Shown here: piece by piece, positions 24,910 through 33,189 of the stretch
How positions within the stretch are numbered: the first letter of the stretch is position 1
Layout of the letters: each line of letters starts with the position of its first letter
Assembly: GCF_003010935.1 (NCBI RefSeq)
Contig: NZ_PGGN01000002.1
Span: 434,001-498,000 of the forward strand
Origin: Phyllobacterium endophyticum
GTDB lineage: Bacteria > Pseudomonadota > Alphaproteobacteria > Rhizobiales > Rhizobiaceae
Direction of reading: 5' to 3'
Length of the DNA stretch: 64,000 nucleotides
The notes under the pieces: model-generated
Databases searched by the model: none
Told to the model about the DNA's origin: nothing
What the model saw: the letters and a program-made list of their open reading frames with translations, nothing else
Translations under genes and position numbers: made by a program

Positions 24910-25388
24910 CAGCAATAATTGATGTGTTCTTCCGGCAGGCCACGATCGAAGACCTGCCGGCGCTAATCTCGTTGTTTGCGGATGATGCCATAGGCGGCCA
25001 CGGCGATACTGTCGATTTGTCGGCGAGACCACTCTACGAACATGCTTTCGCAGCAATAGAAGCCAGTCCAAATGATTTGCTTTTTGTTGGCGTGGCCGGA
25101 ACCGAAGTCGTCGCGACAGCGCAGGTAACCTTCATTACATCCCTCACAGGGCGAGGCAGGAAGCGCATGGTCATCGAAGCGGTGCAGGCGCGAGCCGACA
25201 TGCGCGGCAAGGGGATCGGCGCGAAGCTGATCCAGCATTGCCTTGACATCGGTCGCGAGCATGGCGCCGCGATCGTGCAATTGACATCGAACAACAAACG
25301 CCCGGATGCACATCGATTTTACGAGAGGCTGGGTTTTGAACCAACGCATAGGGGCTTTAAATTGAGGCTGGCTCCAGCGGCAACTTGA
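24906..25388 (+). CDS. GNAT-family N-acetyltransferase
   Basis: 160 residues with motif A VIEAVQARADMRGKGIGAKL and motif B IVQLTSNNKRPDAHRFYERL, similar to several rhizobial acetylases. I start it at GTG 24906, which overlaps the stop of the previous acetyltransferase (GTGA), indicating coupling; the open frame upstream has no good start. The two neighbours are both GNATs but differ in sequence, so this is not a recent tandem copy. Confidence 0.86.
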   Translation: MTAIIDVFFRQATIEDLPALISLFADDAIGGHGDTVDLSARPLYEHAFAAIEASPNDLLFVGVAGTEVVATAQVTFITSLTGRGRKRMVIEAVQARADMRGKGIGAKLIQHCLDIGREHGAAIVQLTSNNKRPDAHRFYERLGFEPTHRGFKLRLAPAAT

Positions 25389-25603
25389 CCCTTGCCATCA
25401 GCCGACGATACGGCCATAAACCGACGAGTTGCCATTGAGACTGTTGGAAAAGTCTTCTGCGGCGGGTATCTGACGCGGTTTCTGCGCTTCCGGGGCTCAC
25501 GTGCTTGATGTACGCTGCGTACCGGTACTCGAGGACCACGCAAATGTCTCCCTACAGCGACTTTCCAAGCACCCTCAAGGGGTATGGACAAAGCAGGATT
25601 GCT

Positions 25604-26002
25604 ATGAAGACCTTCATGACTCAGTTTTTCACGTGGTGGAACGGACCGACACTCGGTACGCGCTTCTTCACATGGCGCAAGGGCACGAAAGTTGGCGAAG
25701 ACCAATTCGGCAACATCTACTACGAAGGCACGTTCGATTCTGAAGGGCGCAAGCGCCGCTGGGTAGTTTACAAAGGCTACGCCGAAGCTTCAGCCATTCC
25801 TCCCGGTTGGCACGGCTGGATACACCACAGGGTGGAGAAAGCCCCTTCGCAGGAAAGCTACGAACCACATTCCTGGGAAAAGAATCACCAGCCCAACCTT
25901 ACCGGTTCTGCCGCTGCCTACCGGCCCCAGGGCTCGATTGCCCGTGGCGACAGCCGCCCGACCGTCACTGGCGATTATGACGCGTGGACACCGGGCTCCT
26001 AG
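25604..26002 (+). CDS. NDUFA12-like NADH:ubiquinone oxidoreductase accessory subunit
   Basis: 132 residues. The core FFTWWNGPTLGTRFFTWRKG, YYEG, RRWVVYKG and PPGWHGWIHH matches the NDUFA12 (B17.2) family, a supernumerary complex I subunit found in mitochondria and alphaproteobacteria. It likely docks on the peripheral arm. ATG 25604 is chosen because AGGA precedes it and the conserved domain starts right after; an ATG at 25505 adds unconserved residues. It usually stands, as here, apart from the nuo operon beside the DUF2155 gene. Confidence 0.93.
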   Translation: MKTFMTQFFTWWNGPTLGTRFFTWRKGTKVGEDQFGNIYYEGTFDSEGRKRRWVVYKGYAEASAIPPGWHGWIHHRVEKAPSQESYEPHSWEKNHQPNLTGSAAAYRPQGSIARGDSRPTVTGDYDAWTPGS

Positions 26003-26079
26003 CCCGGTCTTCTTCTGCCACATTTGCTCTTTATCGACGGCAGGAATCCTCTTGTGCGCTCGCTGAACCCGGAAGTGAC

Positions 26080-26526
26080 ATGATCAGCCAGATATTTCGC
26101 TCTTTTGCCGTTTGGCTGATAATCGTTGGCTCATGCGGTGCCGTATCCGGCGCGTCGGCCCAGTCGTCCGAAAAGATCTCAAATCCTATCGCGGTGTTCT
26201 CGGGTCTCGACAAGATTACCGGACGCATCACCACGTTCGACGTCTACATCAATGAGACCGTCCAGTTCGGTGCGCTGCAACTGACGCCGCACGTCTGCTA
26301 TACCCGCCCCGATACGGAAACACCGAAGACAGATACGTTCGTCGAAGTTGACGAGATCACTCTCGATCGGAAAATCCGCAAGATTTTCTCCGGCTGGATG
26401 TTCGCTGACAGCCCGGGCCTCAACGCGGTCGAGCACCCCGTCTATGACGTGTGGTTGAAGACGTGCAAGCAGAAGTCGGATGTTCCTGCTCCGGATTCCG
26501 CCCAGACTGGCGGAACCCAAAATTAA
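26080..26526 (+). CDS. DUF2155 secreted protein
   Basis: 148 residues. Signal peptide with likely cut after ASAQ or SGASA, then the DUF2155 signature: FSGLDKITGRITTFDVYI, FGALQLTPHVCYTRP, FVEVDE and the C-terminal SGWMFADSPGLNAVEHPVYDVWL. The family is almost confined to alphaproteobacteria; two cysteines (in HVCYT and KTCKQ) may pair. Function unknown. GGAAG precedes ATG 26080. The end overlaps the convergent toxin gene by 4 bases. Confidence 0.9.
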   Translation: MISQIFRSFAVWLIIVGSCGAVSGASAQSSEKISNPIAVFSGLDKITGRITTFDVYINETVQFGALQLTPHVCYTRPDTETPKTDTFVEVDEITLDRKIRKIFSGWMFADSPGLNAVEHPVYDVWLKTCKQKSDVPAPDSAQTGGTQN

Positions 26527-26843
26527 TCGAACAGTTCGGCATGTGTCCCAGCGCGAACGAGCGTGATAGAAGTTGCTTCAATTTGATATATCAGGAGGAA
26601 GTCGCCACCGATATGACATTCGCGATGGTCGGCCCAATCTCCATTTAGCGCATGATCAAGCCATTCAGGTGCCAATGGCTCATCATTGGCTAGTAACGTC
26701 AACATGGCTTCCTTCAAATGACGCATGTTGTAGCGGCCGGTGCGGGATAGCCGCTCCCAATCCTTGAGAAATCTTTTTGAATAATCAACAGTGCGCGGTA
26801 ATCTCGTTTGTTTATTTTTGTCCAATTTCTTCGTCGAGAGCAT
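26523..26843 (-). CDS. YafQ-type type II toxin (RelE/ParE superfamily mRNA interferase)
   Basis: 106 residues. Key YafQ residues match in identity and spacing: His 64, His 77, Asp 81, His 101 and Phe 105 correspond to E. coli YafQ His 50, His 63, Asp 67, His 87 and Phe 91; Trp 68 is replaced by Phe 82. Such toxins cut mRNA in the ribosome A site. The ATG at 26843 has an AGGA site and lies inside the antitoxin gene (32 bp overlap); a TTG at 26825 is an alternative. Intact frame and active site suggest a working toxin. Confidence 0.88.
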   Translation of the reverse strand: MLSTKKLDKNKQTRLPRTVDYSKRFLKDWERLSRTGRYNMRHLKEAMLTLLANDEPLAPEWLDHALNGDWADHRECHIGGDFLLIYQIEATSITLVRAGTHAELFD

Positions 26844-27093
26844 CAAACAGTTCCTGTGCATTTACGAAACGATGCCGGCGGGACTTCATGATCTCGCGAG
26901 ACTCTTCCATGGCGGCACGCGTTTCAGCATTAGGAACCTTGAGCTCGAAGGGCAGGGCACCGTCCTTGGCGACACGCGTGAGCGTAATTCGTACGACGTC
27001 TGACACTGTGAGGCCCATTTCGGCCAAAACAGCCGCCGCTTCTTCCTTCACGGCTTCATCAATACGTGCTCGAACAAATGCAGTGGCACCCAT
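26812..27093 (-). CDS. RelB/DinJ-type antitoxin
   Basis: 93 residues. The N-terminal half is a ribbon-helix-helix DNA-binding domain (TAFVRARIDEAVKEEAAAVL, MGLTVSDVVRITLTRVA) of the RelB/DinJ family; the C-terminal half is helical and charged and should wrap the toxin. AAAGGAG stands before the ATG. It is the first gene of the pair and overlaps the toxin, as usual. A palindromic operator lies 24 bases upstream. Confidence 0.92.
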   Translation of the reverse strand: MGATAFVRARIDEAVKEEAAAVLAEMGLTVSDVVRITLTRVAKDGALPFELKVPNAETRAAMEESREIMKSRRHRFVNAQELFDALDEEIGQK

Positions 27094-27116
27094 AGTCGTG
27101 CTCCTTTAGAATTCGC

Positions 27117-27148
27117 GATAGTGTAGCTCAATTGAGCTACACTATCAA
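27117..27148 (-). promoter_or_regulatory. Promoter and 30-bp palindromic operator of the toxin-antitoxin operon
   Basis: 27117-27146 is a perfect 30-bp palindrome (left arm starts GATAGTGTAG, right arm ends CTACACTATC). On the minus strand a -35 TTGATA (27148-27143), 17 bases and a -10 TACACT (27125-27120) lie within it, so DinJ-type dimers bound here would block RNA polymerase. This is the expected autoregulation. Confidence 0.85.
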
Positions 27149-27162
27149 CGAGCGATCTTGGC

Positions 27163-27576
27163 CTACATCGGTTTGGGGCAGTTGATCATCCAGGGCGTGC
27201 CGTAGCGATCGACGAACATGGCGAAACGAGCCGCCCAGGATGTTTCTCCAATCGGCATCATGATGCTGGTCGCGCCTTCGGAGAGCTCGGCAAACACGCG
27301 CTCCGCTTCTTCCGGTGTATCGGTGTTGATGTTTACGCTAATGCCCTGTGCCTTCTGAAAGTAGGGTGGCGGTGCGTCGGATCCCATAAGGATAGTGTCT
27401 CCAACCTTCATGCTGATGTGCATGATGTTCTTGGCCAGCTCCGGCGCCGACATGTTGCCTTCCGGCATCTCGTCGTAGCGGACCATGAAGTCGATCTTCC
27501 CGCCCAGGACTCGCTCATAAACGTTGAAAGCTTCCTCACATTGACCGTCGAAGTTCAAATACGCGTTGAGTCTCAC
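27163..27576 (-). CDS. PhnB/DGPF-type VOC family protein
   Basis: 137 residues; MRLNAYLNFDGQCEEAFNVY start, MGSDAPP, and the C-terminal FAMFVDRYGTPWMINCPKP pattern place it in the PhnB (3-demethylubiquinone methyltransferase-like) VOC group. The start is GTG with AGGAG 9 bases before. Function unknown; many members are single small detoxification or binding proteins. It stands alone between the toxin-antitoxin promoter and aat. Confidence 0.87.
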   Translation of the reverse strand: MRLNAYLNFDGQCEEAFNVYERVLGGKIDFMVRYDEMPEGNMSAPELAKNIMHISMKVGDTILMGSDAPPPYFQKAQGISVNINTDTPEEAERVFAELSEGATSIMMPIGETSWAARFAMFVDRYGTPWMINCPKPM

Positions 27577-27697
27577 GATAGCTCTCCTTTGTTTTCAGGT
27601 TCCCGAATCAAGGACGAACGGAGATGCGTCCTTCCGACATTCATTCAAGAATATTCCGAATATGGACGGGGGCCAAGGCGGCTGGTGCAACGGAGCT

Positions 27698-28312
27698 TCA
27701 GAAGGCGGCCGGCTGCGCCAGCGCATTTTCAAGCATCTTCTGGTACTGGCGCCGGGGAACTTCAACCGCACCGAACTTTTCCAGGTGATTGGTTGTAAAT
27801 TGGGTATCGAGCAGCGTGAAACGCTGTTCGATCAGGTGACCGACAAGATGGACGAGGCAGACTTTCGAGGCATCCCGTTCACGCGAGAACATGCTTTCGC
27901 CGAAAAATGCCGAGTTAAGTGCGATGCCATAAAGACCGCCAACGAGCCTTCCATCCTGCCAGGCTTCAACAGTATGGCAGTAGCCAAGATCGAACAACTT
28001 GCCGTAGGCTTCCCGGATCGGCGCATTTATCCATGTACGCGCGCGCTCGCCGCTGCCGCCGGCGCAGCCCGCTATGACGCCCGCGAAATCGGTATCGTAG
28101 CGAATGTCGAAGCGACCCTGCCGGACTTTCTTGCGCAAACTGCGCGAGACGTGAAAATTTTCGAGGGGAATGATGCCGCGTTTTTCCGGACGGACCCAGA
28201 AGATTTCCGGATTATCTGCCTCTTCGGCCATGGGAAAGACCCCGGTTGCATAGGCGCGCAGCAACAGTTCGGGGTCAATCTTGAATGCGTCTTGCGGGTT
28301 CTTACCCGTCAT
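27698..28312 (-). CDS. aat: Leucyl/phenylalanyl-tRNA-protein transferase
   Basis: 204 residues. Adds Leu or Phe to proteins with N-terminal Arg or Lys, marking them for ClpS/ClpAP. Family motifs: [46 protein letters not shown]-like [33 protein letters not shown] and [16 protein letters not shown]. Length normal for rhizobia. The gene begins 3 bases after the accC stop, so it is the last gene of the accB-accC operon. Confidence 0.96.
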   Translation of the reverse strand: MTGKNPQDAFKIDPELLLRAYATGVFPMAEEADNPEIFWVRPEKRGIIPLENFHVSRSLRKKVRQGRFDIRYDTDFAGVIAGCAGGSGERARTWINAPIREAYGKLFDLGYCHTVEAWQDGRLVGGLYGIALNSAFFGESMFSRERDASKVCLVHLVGHLIEQRFTLLDTQFTTNHLEKFGAVEVPRRQYQKMLENALAQPAAF

Positions 28313-28315
28313 GCC

Positions 28316-29677
28316 CTATTCTTCTGCAGTGTCAGCTGCGTCACCGGCCAAATAATGTTCCAGCCAATGGATATCATAATCGCCATTGGCAATGTCAGGA
28401 TTATTGATCAGATCCTGAAACAGGGGCAGCGTAGTTTTAATCCCGTCGACCACGAACTCGTCGAGCGCGCGACGCAACCGCATCATGCATTCAACGCGAT
28501 TGCGGCCGTGAACGATGAGCTTGCCGATCAGGCTGTCATAGTATGGCGGGATCTTGTAGCCGGTATAAACGCCGGAATCCACACGAATGCCGAGGCCGCC
28601 TGGTGTGTGCCAATGGGTGATGGTGCCGGGCGAGGGCGTGAACGTCCGCGGGTCTTCCGCATTGATGCGGCACTCGATGGCATGTCCGGAGAAGCGAATA
28701 TCGTCCTGCGTCACCGATAATCCGCCGCCCGAGGCGACGCGTATCTGCTCGTGCACCAGATCGATTCCAGTGATGGCTTCTGTCACCGGATGCTCCACCT
28801 GAAGACGGGTATTCATCTCGATGAAGTAGAACTCGCCGTTTTCGTAAAGGAACTCGATGGTGCCAGCGCCGCGATAACCCATGTCAGCCATGGCATTGGC
28901 GCAGATCATGCCGATACGCTCGCGCTCGTCGGAATTGAGTGCAGGCGAGTTGGCCTCTTCCCAGACCTTCTGATGGCGGCGCTGCAGCGAACAGTCGCGC
29001 TCCCCCAGATGGACCGCCTTGCCAAAGCCATCGCCCATGACCTGGACTTCGATATGGCGCGGCTGCTGCAAGTATTTCTCGATGTAGACTGCGTCGTCGC
29101 CAAAGGCCGCGCCAGCTTCGGTGCGCGCGGTCGAAAGGGCAATAGAGAGCTCGTCTTCGTTCATCGCCACCTTCATGCCACGGCCGCCGCCGCCGGCTGA
29201 AGCCTTGATGATGACCGGATAACCGATTTCCGCACAGATTCGCGCTGCTTCCTTGTCGTCTGTCACACCGCCTTCAGAACCTGGGACAACCGGAATGCCG
29301 AGACGCTTTGCAGTGCGCTTGGCTTCGATCTTGTCGCCCATGACACGGATGTGGGCCGCGGTGGGTCCGATAAAGGTAATGTTGTGGGCTTCGAGAATCT
29401 CGGCGAATTTGGCATTCTCCGACAGAAAGCCGTAGCCCGGGTGGATGGCATCGGCGCCAGTGATCTCGCAGGCGGCAACGATCTGATGAATGTTCAGATA
29501 GCTGTCGCGCGAGGGAGGCGGTCCGATGCAAACACTTTCATCAGCGAGCCGGACATGCATGGCATCAGCATCGGCGGTCGAGTGAACGGCAACCGTCTGG
29601 ATGCCGAGCTCCTTGCAGGCGCGCAGCACGCGCAGGGCGATCTCGCCGCGATTGGCTATGAGTATTTTCTGAAACAT
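28316..29677 (-). CDS. accC: Acetyl-CoA carboxylase biotin carboxylase subunit
   Basis: About 453 residues. Carboxylates biotin on AccB with ATP and bicarbonate, the first step of fatty acid synthesis. Motifs: [26 protein letters not shown], the glycine-rich ATP loop [12 protein letters not shown], and [14 protein letters not shown] with catalytic residues. ATG 29677 is preferred over 29680 because of spacing to a GAGAG site. It follows accB with a 10-base gap. Confidence 0.97.
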   Translation of the reverse strand: MFQKILIANRGEIALRVLRACKELGIQTVAVHSTADADAMHVRLADESVCIGPPPSRDSYLNIHQIVAACEITGADAIHPGYGFLSENAKFAEILEAHNITFIGPTAAHIRVMGDKIEAKRTAKRLGIPVVPGSEGGVTDDKEAARICAEIGYPVIIKASAGGGGRGMKVAMNEDELSIALSTARTEAGAAFGDDAVYIEKYLQQPRHIEVQVMGDGFGKAVHLGERDCSLQRRHQKVWEEANSPALNSDERERIGMICANAMADMGYRGAGTIEFLYENGEFYFIEMNTRLQVEHPVTEAITGIDLVHEQIRVASGGGLSVTQDDIRFSGHAIECRINAEDPRTFTPSPGTITHWHTPGGLGIRVDSGVYTGYKIPPYYDSLIGKLIVHGRNRVECMMRLRRALDEFVVDGIKTTLPLFQDLINNPDIANGDYDIHWLEHYLAGDAADTAEE

Positions 29678-29687
29678 CATACTCTCG

Positions 29688-30158
29688 CTACTCGATCACA
29701 ACCAGGTTCTCACCATATTCGACGGGTTGGCTGTCTGTGACGAGAATGGCGGTAACGGTACCGGAACGGGGAGACGGTATCTGATTCATCGTCTTCATAG
29801 CTTCGATGATCAGAAGCGTCTGCCCTTCCTTGACCTGTGATCCGACCTCGATGAAGGCCCGGGCACCGGGTGCAGGGGAAAGATACACGGTTCCAACCAT
29901 GGGCGAGGGAACGGCATTCTTCGACGGATCGGAGACAGCGGTCGCGACCGGATTGGCCGAGGGCGCCGGGGCAGGCGCTGAAGAAGCCGCAGGTGCCTGG
30001 GCGTAGACCGGTGCCGCAGCCTGCATCGTTATCTGCCGGGAGACGCGAATGCGAAGGTCGCCTTGCTCGATCTCGATGTCCGTTAGGTCCGTCTCGTTCA
30101 GGATTTCCGCGAGGTCGCGGATCATGACCTTGTCGATCCCGGTGGTTCTGTTAGCCAT
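29688..30158 (-). CDS. accB: Biotin carboxyl carrier protein of acetyl-CoA carboxylase
   Basis: 156 residues: N-terminal dimer part ([21 protein letters not shown]), a Pro/Ala-rich linker (about 50-80) and the biotinyl domain with the biotinylated lysine in EAMKTM. First gene of accB-accC-aat and 36 bases after aroQ on the same strand, so possibly a longer unit. Confidence 0.97.
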   Translation of the reverse strand: MANRTTGIDKVMIRDLAEILNETDLTDIEIEQGDLRIRVSRQITMQAAAPVYAQAPAASSAPAPAPSANPVATAVSDPSKNAVPSPMVGTVYLSPAPGARAFIEVGSQVKEGQTLLIIEAMKTMNQIPSPRSGTVTAILVTDSQPVEYGENLVVIE

Positions 30159-30194
30159 GCTTTTTCAAGCCCCTTATACCTTTGTGGCCGTCCG

Positions 30195-30638
30195 CTACTG
30201 CGACGCTGCCAGCTTGACGAGTGCGCGCAGGCCCATCACGTAGCCATCGACCCCGAAGCCACATATCACCCCTTTGGCTAAAGAGGAAACGTAGGAGTGA
30301 TGGCGAAATGACTCGCGCGCGTGAATATTGGAAAGATGAACCTCCACCAGCGTAATTCCAGCGGCGCGGATGGCATCATGCAGGGCGATGGACGTGTGAG
30401 TGTAGGCGGCAGGGTTGATCAACACCGCTGCCTTTTGCTCGCCTGCCTCCTGAATCCAGCTGACCAGATCACCTTCGTGGTTGGACTGGTGAAACACGAT
30501 GTCGACGCCCAGATTGTCGCCTTCGGCACGGCACAAGGCTTCTATGTCGCTCAACGTCGCCGCGCCATAGATCCCTGGCTCACGCTTACCAAGCATGTTC
30601 AGGTTGGGGCCATTGAGGATAAAGATCTGCTGTTTCAT
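30195..30638 (-). CDS. aroQ: 3-dehydroquinate dehydratase, type II
   Basis: 147 residues. Third step of the shikimate pathway. Type II motifs: ILNGPNLNMLGKREPGIYG (with catalytic Arg/Tyr), FHQSNHEGDLVSWIQEA, INPAAYTHTSIALHDA and VEVHLSNIHARESFRHHS (catalytic His). The order aroQ-accB-accC is common in this order of bacteria. Confidence 0.97.
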   Translation of the reverse strand: MKQQIFILNGPNLNMLGKREPGIYGAATLSDIEALCRAEGDNLGVDIVFHQSNHEGDLVSWIQEAGEQKAAVLINPAAYTHTSIALHDAIRAAGITLVEVHLSNIHARESFRHHSYVSSLAKGVICGFGVDGYVMGLRALVKLAASQ

Positions 30639-30698
30639 GATTTACCGGCGGGTTCGCGAAATCGTGGTCCCATATAGACGGCTTATCGGCAAGCGAAA

Positions 30699-30746
30699 AC
30701 CCCGCAAAGCCCCGTTATTGCTTGTCCACAAACGGTTTTGCGGGGT
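30699..30746 (-). terminator. Terminator after the DsbA-like gene
   Basis: ACCCCGCAAA (30699-30708) pairs with TTTTGCGGGGT (30736-30746), with extra pairing inside (CCCCGTT with AACGG). Read on the minus strand the hairpin is followed by TTTTCG, a fair T-run. It lies 18 bases after the DsbA-like stop and separates it from aroQ. Confidence 0.75.
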
Positions 30747-30763
30747 AAAAGTAAATATTCAGA

Positions 30764-31561
30764 CTATTTGTTGCGAATTTGACTTATCTTTTCAGCAAGG
30801 ACATCCGCGCCCAGAGCACCTGGAATGACCTCGTTGCCCAGCACATAGGACGGGGTTCCGGTAATGCTCAGGCTATTGGCCAGTTCGAAATTTTCGTTGA
30901 AAGCCTTGGTGACTTCGGGAGATAGCATCTTCTCGCGAACCTGGGCTTCGTTTGCGCCGAGCTTGACGGCGACAGCCATCGCCGATGCTTCCGTTGCCCG
31001 CCCTTCGCCGCCCAGAAGATCACGGTGGAACTCCAGATACTTGTCTGGCATCAGAGCCTTGAATGCCTTTGCTACGATATGAGCCCGCGTTGAATCTGCG
31101 CCAAGGATAGGAAATTCCTTCATCACAAAGCGCAGGTTTGGATCGCTCTTCAAGAGAGCGTCCATGTCAGGCAGCGCTTTTTTGCAGTAGCCACAATTAT
31201 AATCGTAGAACTCGACGATCGTGACATCGCCGGCGGGATTGCCGAAAACCGCATCCATCGGCGATTGAAATATCTTGTCCCGGTTCGCGCCAATGACTTC
31301 GGTAGACGCTTCCTTCTGCGCAGCTTCCTGCTTGGCATTGAGCGCCGTCTGGACTTCAATCATGATCTCGGGATTATTGATAAGGTAGCTCCGCACGATG
31401 CCTTCGACTTCCGCTTTGTTGGCCGCCGAAGCCGTGATGGCGGACGCGTCGGGCGCAGCGTCTGCGACGGTCACGCCAGACCGGCCCGCCTGGTAGCCGA
31501 GGGCAAGTGCGGCAACGCCTATGAGGCCGGCGACGGCACCGAGCAGCGCGACTTTTGTCAT
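30764..31561 (-). CDS. DsbA-family thiol oxidoreductase (periplasmic)
   Basis: 265 residues. N-terminal membrane anchor or signal (VALLGAVAGLIGVAALALGY), a helical linker, then a thioredoxin fold with active site CGYC (Cys 123 and 126) in FYDYNCGYCKK and the cis-Pro loop GTPSYVLG. This is the Com1/BdbD-like DsbA group common in alphaproteobacteria. Likely introduces or isomerises disulfides in exported proteins. AAAGGA precedes the ATG. It sits 46 bases after the M48 protease, probably in one operon of envelope quality control. Confidence 0.9.
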   Translation of the reverse strand: MTKVALLGAVAGLIGVAALALGYQAGRSGVTVADAAPDASAITASAANKAEVEGIVRSYLINNPEIMIEVQTALNAKQEAAQKEASTEVIGANRDKIFQSPMDAVFGNPAGDVTIVEFYDYNCGYCKKALPDMDALLKSDPNLRFVMKEFPILGADSTRAHIVAKAFKALMPDKYLEFHRDLLGGEGRATEASAMAVAVKLGANEAQVREKMLSPEVTKAFNENFELANSLSITGTPSYVLGNEVIPGALGADVLAEKISQIRNK

Positions 31562-31607
31562 GATGGACTGTCCTTTTTCAATTCGGCTGCGCTATGAGCT
31601 ATGGGCT

Positions 31608-33008
31608 TCACTTACGCTTTGCACTGATAATATCCTGAGCCTGTATCCACTCGGGCGTGCCGCTTTTCAAGCTGCGTTGCGCACGAATGGCGAAGATTTG
31701 CGCGTCTTGAATCTTGCCGGAATAGTATTTCTGTTCGGCGCTGGCGAGATCCGACCGGACCATGTCTCCCATTTGCGCATAGGCCTGCGCAAGATAGCCA
31801 TAACCTGTCGGATATTCGCGGTCGCTGGCGATCCCGGCCTTGATCTCCTTGATGGATGCCTGGAGATTGGCGGGTGTTCCCGATAACATCAGCGCACGGC
31901 CATAACTCATGCGAATCAAACTGGATTTGCGTGAATCGAGCGCGTTTGCCTTCTGAAACGCTTTCGCTGCATCGCTTGCCTTGTTCTGCTTCAACAGAAT
32001 CTCTCCCCTGATCTCCTGGAAATAGGGGTTCTTCGGTTGTTCCTTTATCAGTACGTCGATCTTGGAGAGTGCGGATTGAGAAGATCCGTTGAGATAGGTT
32101 GCGATAGCGTCGCCATAGCGCGCGCCAATATTGCGCGGATCTTTGCGGAAGGTCCGCAGCACGCTCGCGCCGCCTCCGGTATAGGCCGCGATCTTGCCGC
32201 GCATCAGGTCGTGACGCTGCTGCAAGGCGGGACTATCCGGCTTGTCGAAATAAGGGCTCGACCGGGCCAGGGTCTCGAGATTGGCAATGCGTTCCCGCGG
32301 CATCGGGTGGCTGATGCGATAGGGGTCGATGTTCGAACCTGAAAGCGCGAGAGCATTGGAGAAGCGCTCGAATGTCGTCAGCATGCCCTTTGCCGATTGT
32401 CCGGTGTTGGCAAGATAGGTAATGGCCGATCGGTCCGCTGCCATTTCCTCGGTGCGCTGATAGTTAAGGAGGTTTCGCATGGCAGCTTCGGGGCCGCCCA
32501 TGGTAATCCCCATACCTGCCTTGGACAGCCCGCTTGCTCCGCCGGCGGCGCCACCGACGACCGCGCCCAGGCCAAGCAGGCTGGTCACGACTGCCAAAGT
32601 CTTGGCTGCAGCCAGTTGTTCACGCAGCTTGAACTCATGGCCTCCGGCGAGATGGCCCGTTTCATGCGCGAGGACACCAATGATCTCGTTAGGCGTTTCC
32701 GCCTGGAGCAGCGCACCCGTGTTGACGAAGATGCGCCTGCCGTCGACGAAGGCATTGAAACTTGAATTGTTGACGAGAACAATGCGGATAGCGTTGCGGG
32801 AAAGACCGGCGGTCTTGATGATCGGCGCCGCGTAATCGGTCACCAGAGCCTCGATTTCCGCGTCGCGCACGATAGGTACCGATGACGATTGGGCGCCAGC
32901 GACACTGACCGGCGCGATGCAGAGTGCGGCGGTGGTCATCGTAACGAGTGCACCGCGCGACAAGGCGACGAGAAAGCGTGGCAGGCTGAACGTTCGAACT
33001 GACATCAT
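31608..33008 (-). CDS. M48-family metalloprotease with TPR domain (BepA/YfgC-like)
   Basis: About 466 residues. Signal peptide (start MMSVRTFSLPRF, cut near VAGAQ), then the zinc motif HETGH with the third ligand Glu in EEMAADRSA, a Gly-rich membrane-facing loop, and a C-terminal TPR part (KNPYFQEIRGEILLKQNKAS, ASDAAKAFQKANAL). In E. coli the related BepA checks outer-membrane protein assembly. The start is unsure; ATG 33008 begins the signal peptide, and an ATG at 33035 adds nine residues without a ribosome site. Confidence 0.9.
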   Translation of the reverse strand: MMSVRTFSLPRFLVALSRGALVTMTTAALCIAPVSVAGAQSSSVPIVRDAEIEALVTDYAAPIIKTAGLSRNAIRIVLVNNSSFNAFVDGRRIFVNTGALLQAETPNEIIGVLAHETGHLAGGHEFKLREQLAAAKTLAVVTSLLGLGAVVGGAAGGASGLSKAGMGITMGGPEAAMRNLLNYQRTEEMAADRSAITYLANTGQSAKGMLTTFERFSNALALSGSNIDPYRISHPMPRERIANLETLARSSPYFDKPDSPALQQRHDLMRGKIAAYTGGGASVLRTFRKDPRNIGARYGDAIATYLNGSSQSALSKIDVLIKEQPKNPYFQEIRGEILLKQNKASDAAKAFQKANALDSRKSSLIRMSYGRALMLSGTPANLQASIKEIKAGIASDREYPTGYGYLAQAYAQMGDMVRSDLASAEQKYYSGKIQDAQIFAIRAQRSLKSGTPEWIQAQDIISAKRK

Positions 33009-33134
33009 GGTCTCATTGGTAGCGAAATCGGCCATTGAAGGAAAGATGGCGGCCCCACCTTTCCGAATTCGTCAAAGCCAGACCATTCAGGCAAATGTGC
33101 GACATCTTCCGCGATAGTGCAAAACCGCCATAAA

Positions 33135-33162
33135 GAAGAACCGGCAGTGATGCCGGTTCTTC
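33135..33162 (-). terminator. Terminator of rne
   Basis: Perfect 12-bp stem (GAAGAACCGGCA with TGCCGGTTCTTC) around a 4-base loop, 27 bases after the rne stop on the minus strand. The T-run is short (TTTAT), but the stem is strong. Confidence 0.85.
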
Positions 33163-33189
33163 AACTCATTTAGTCAGTACTTGCGGATA

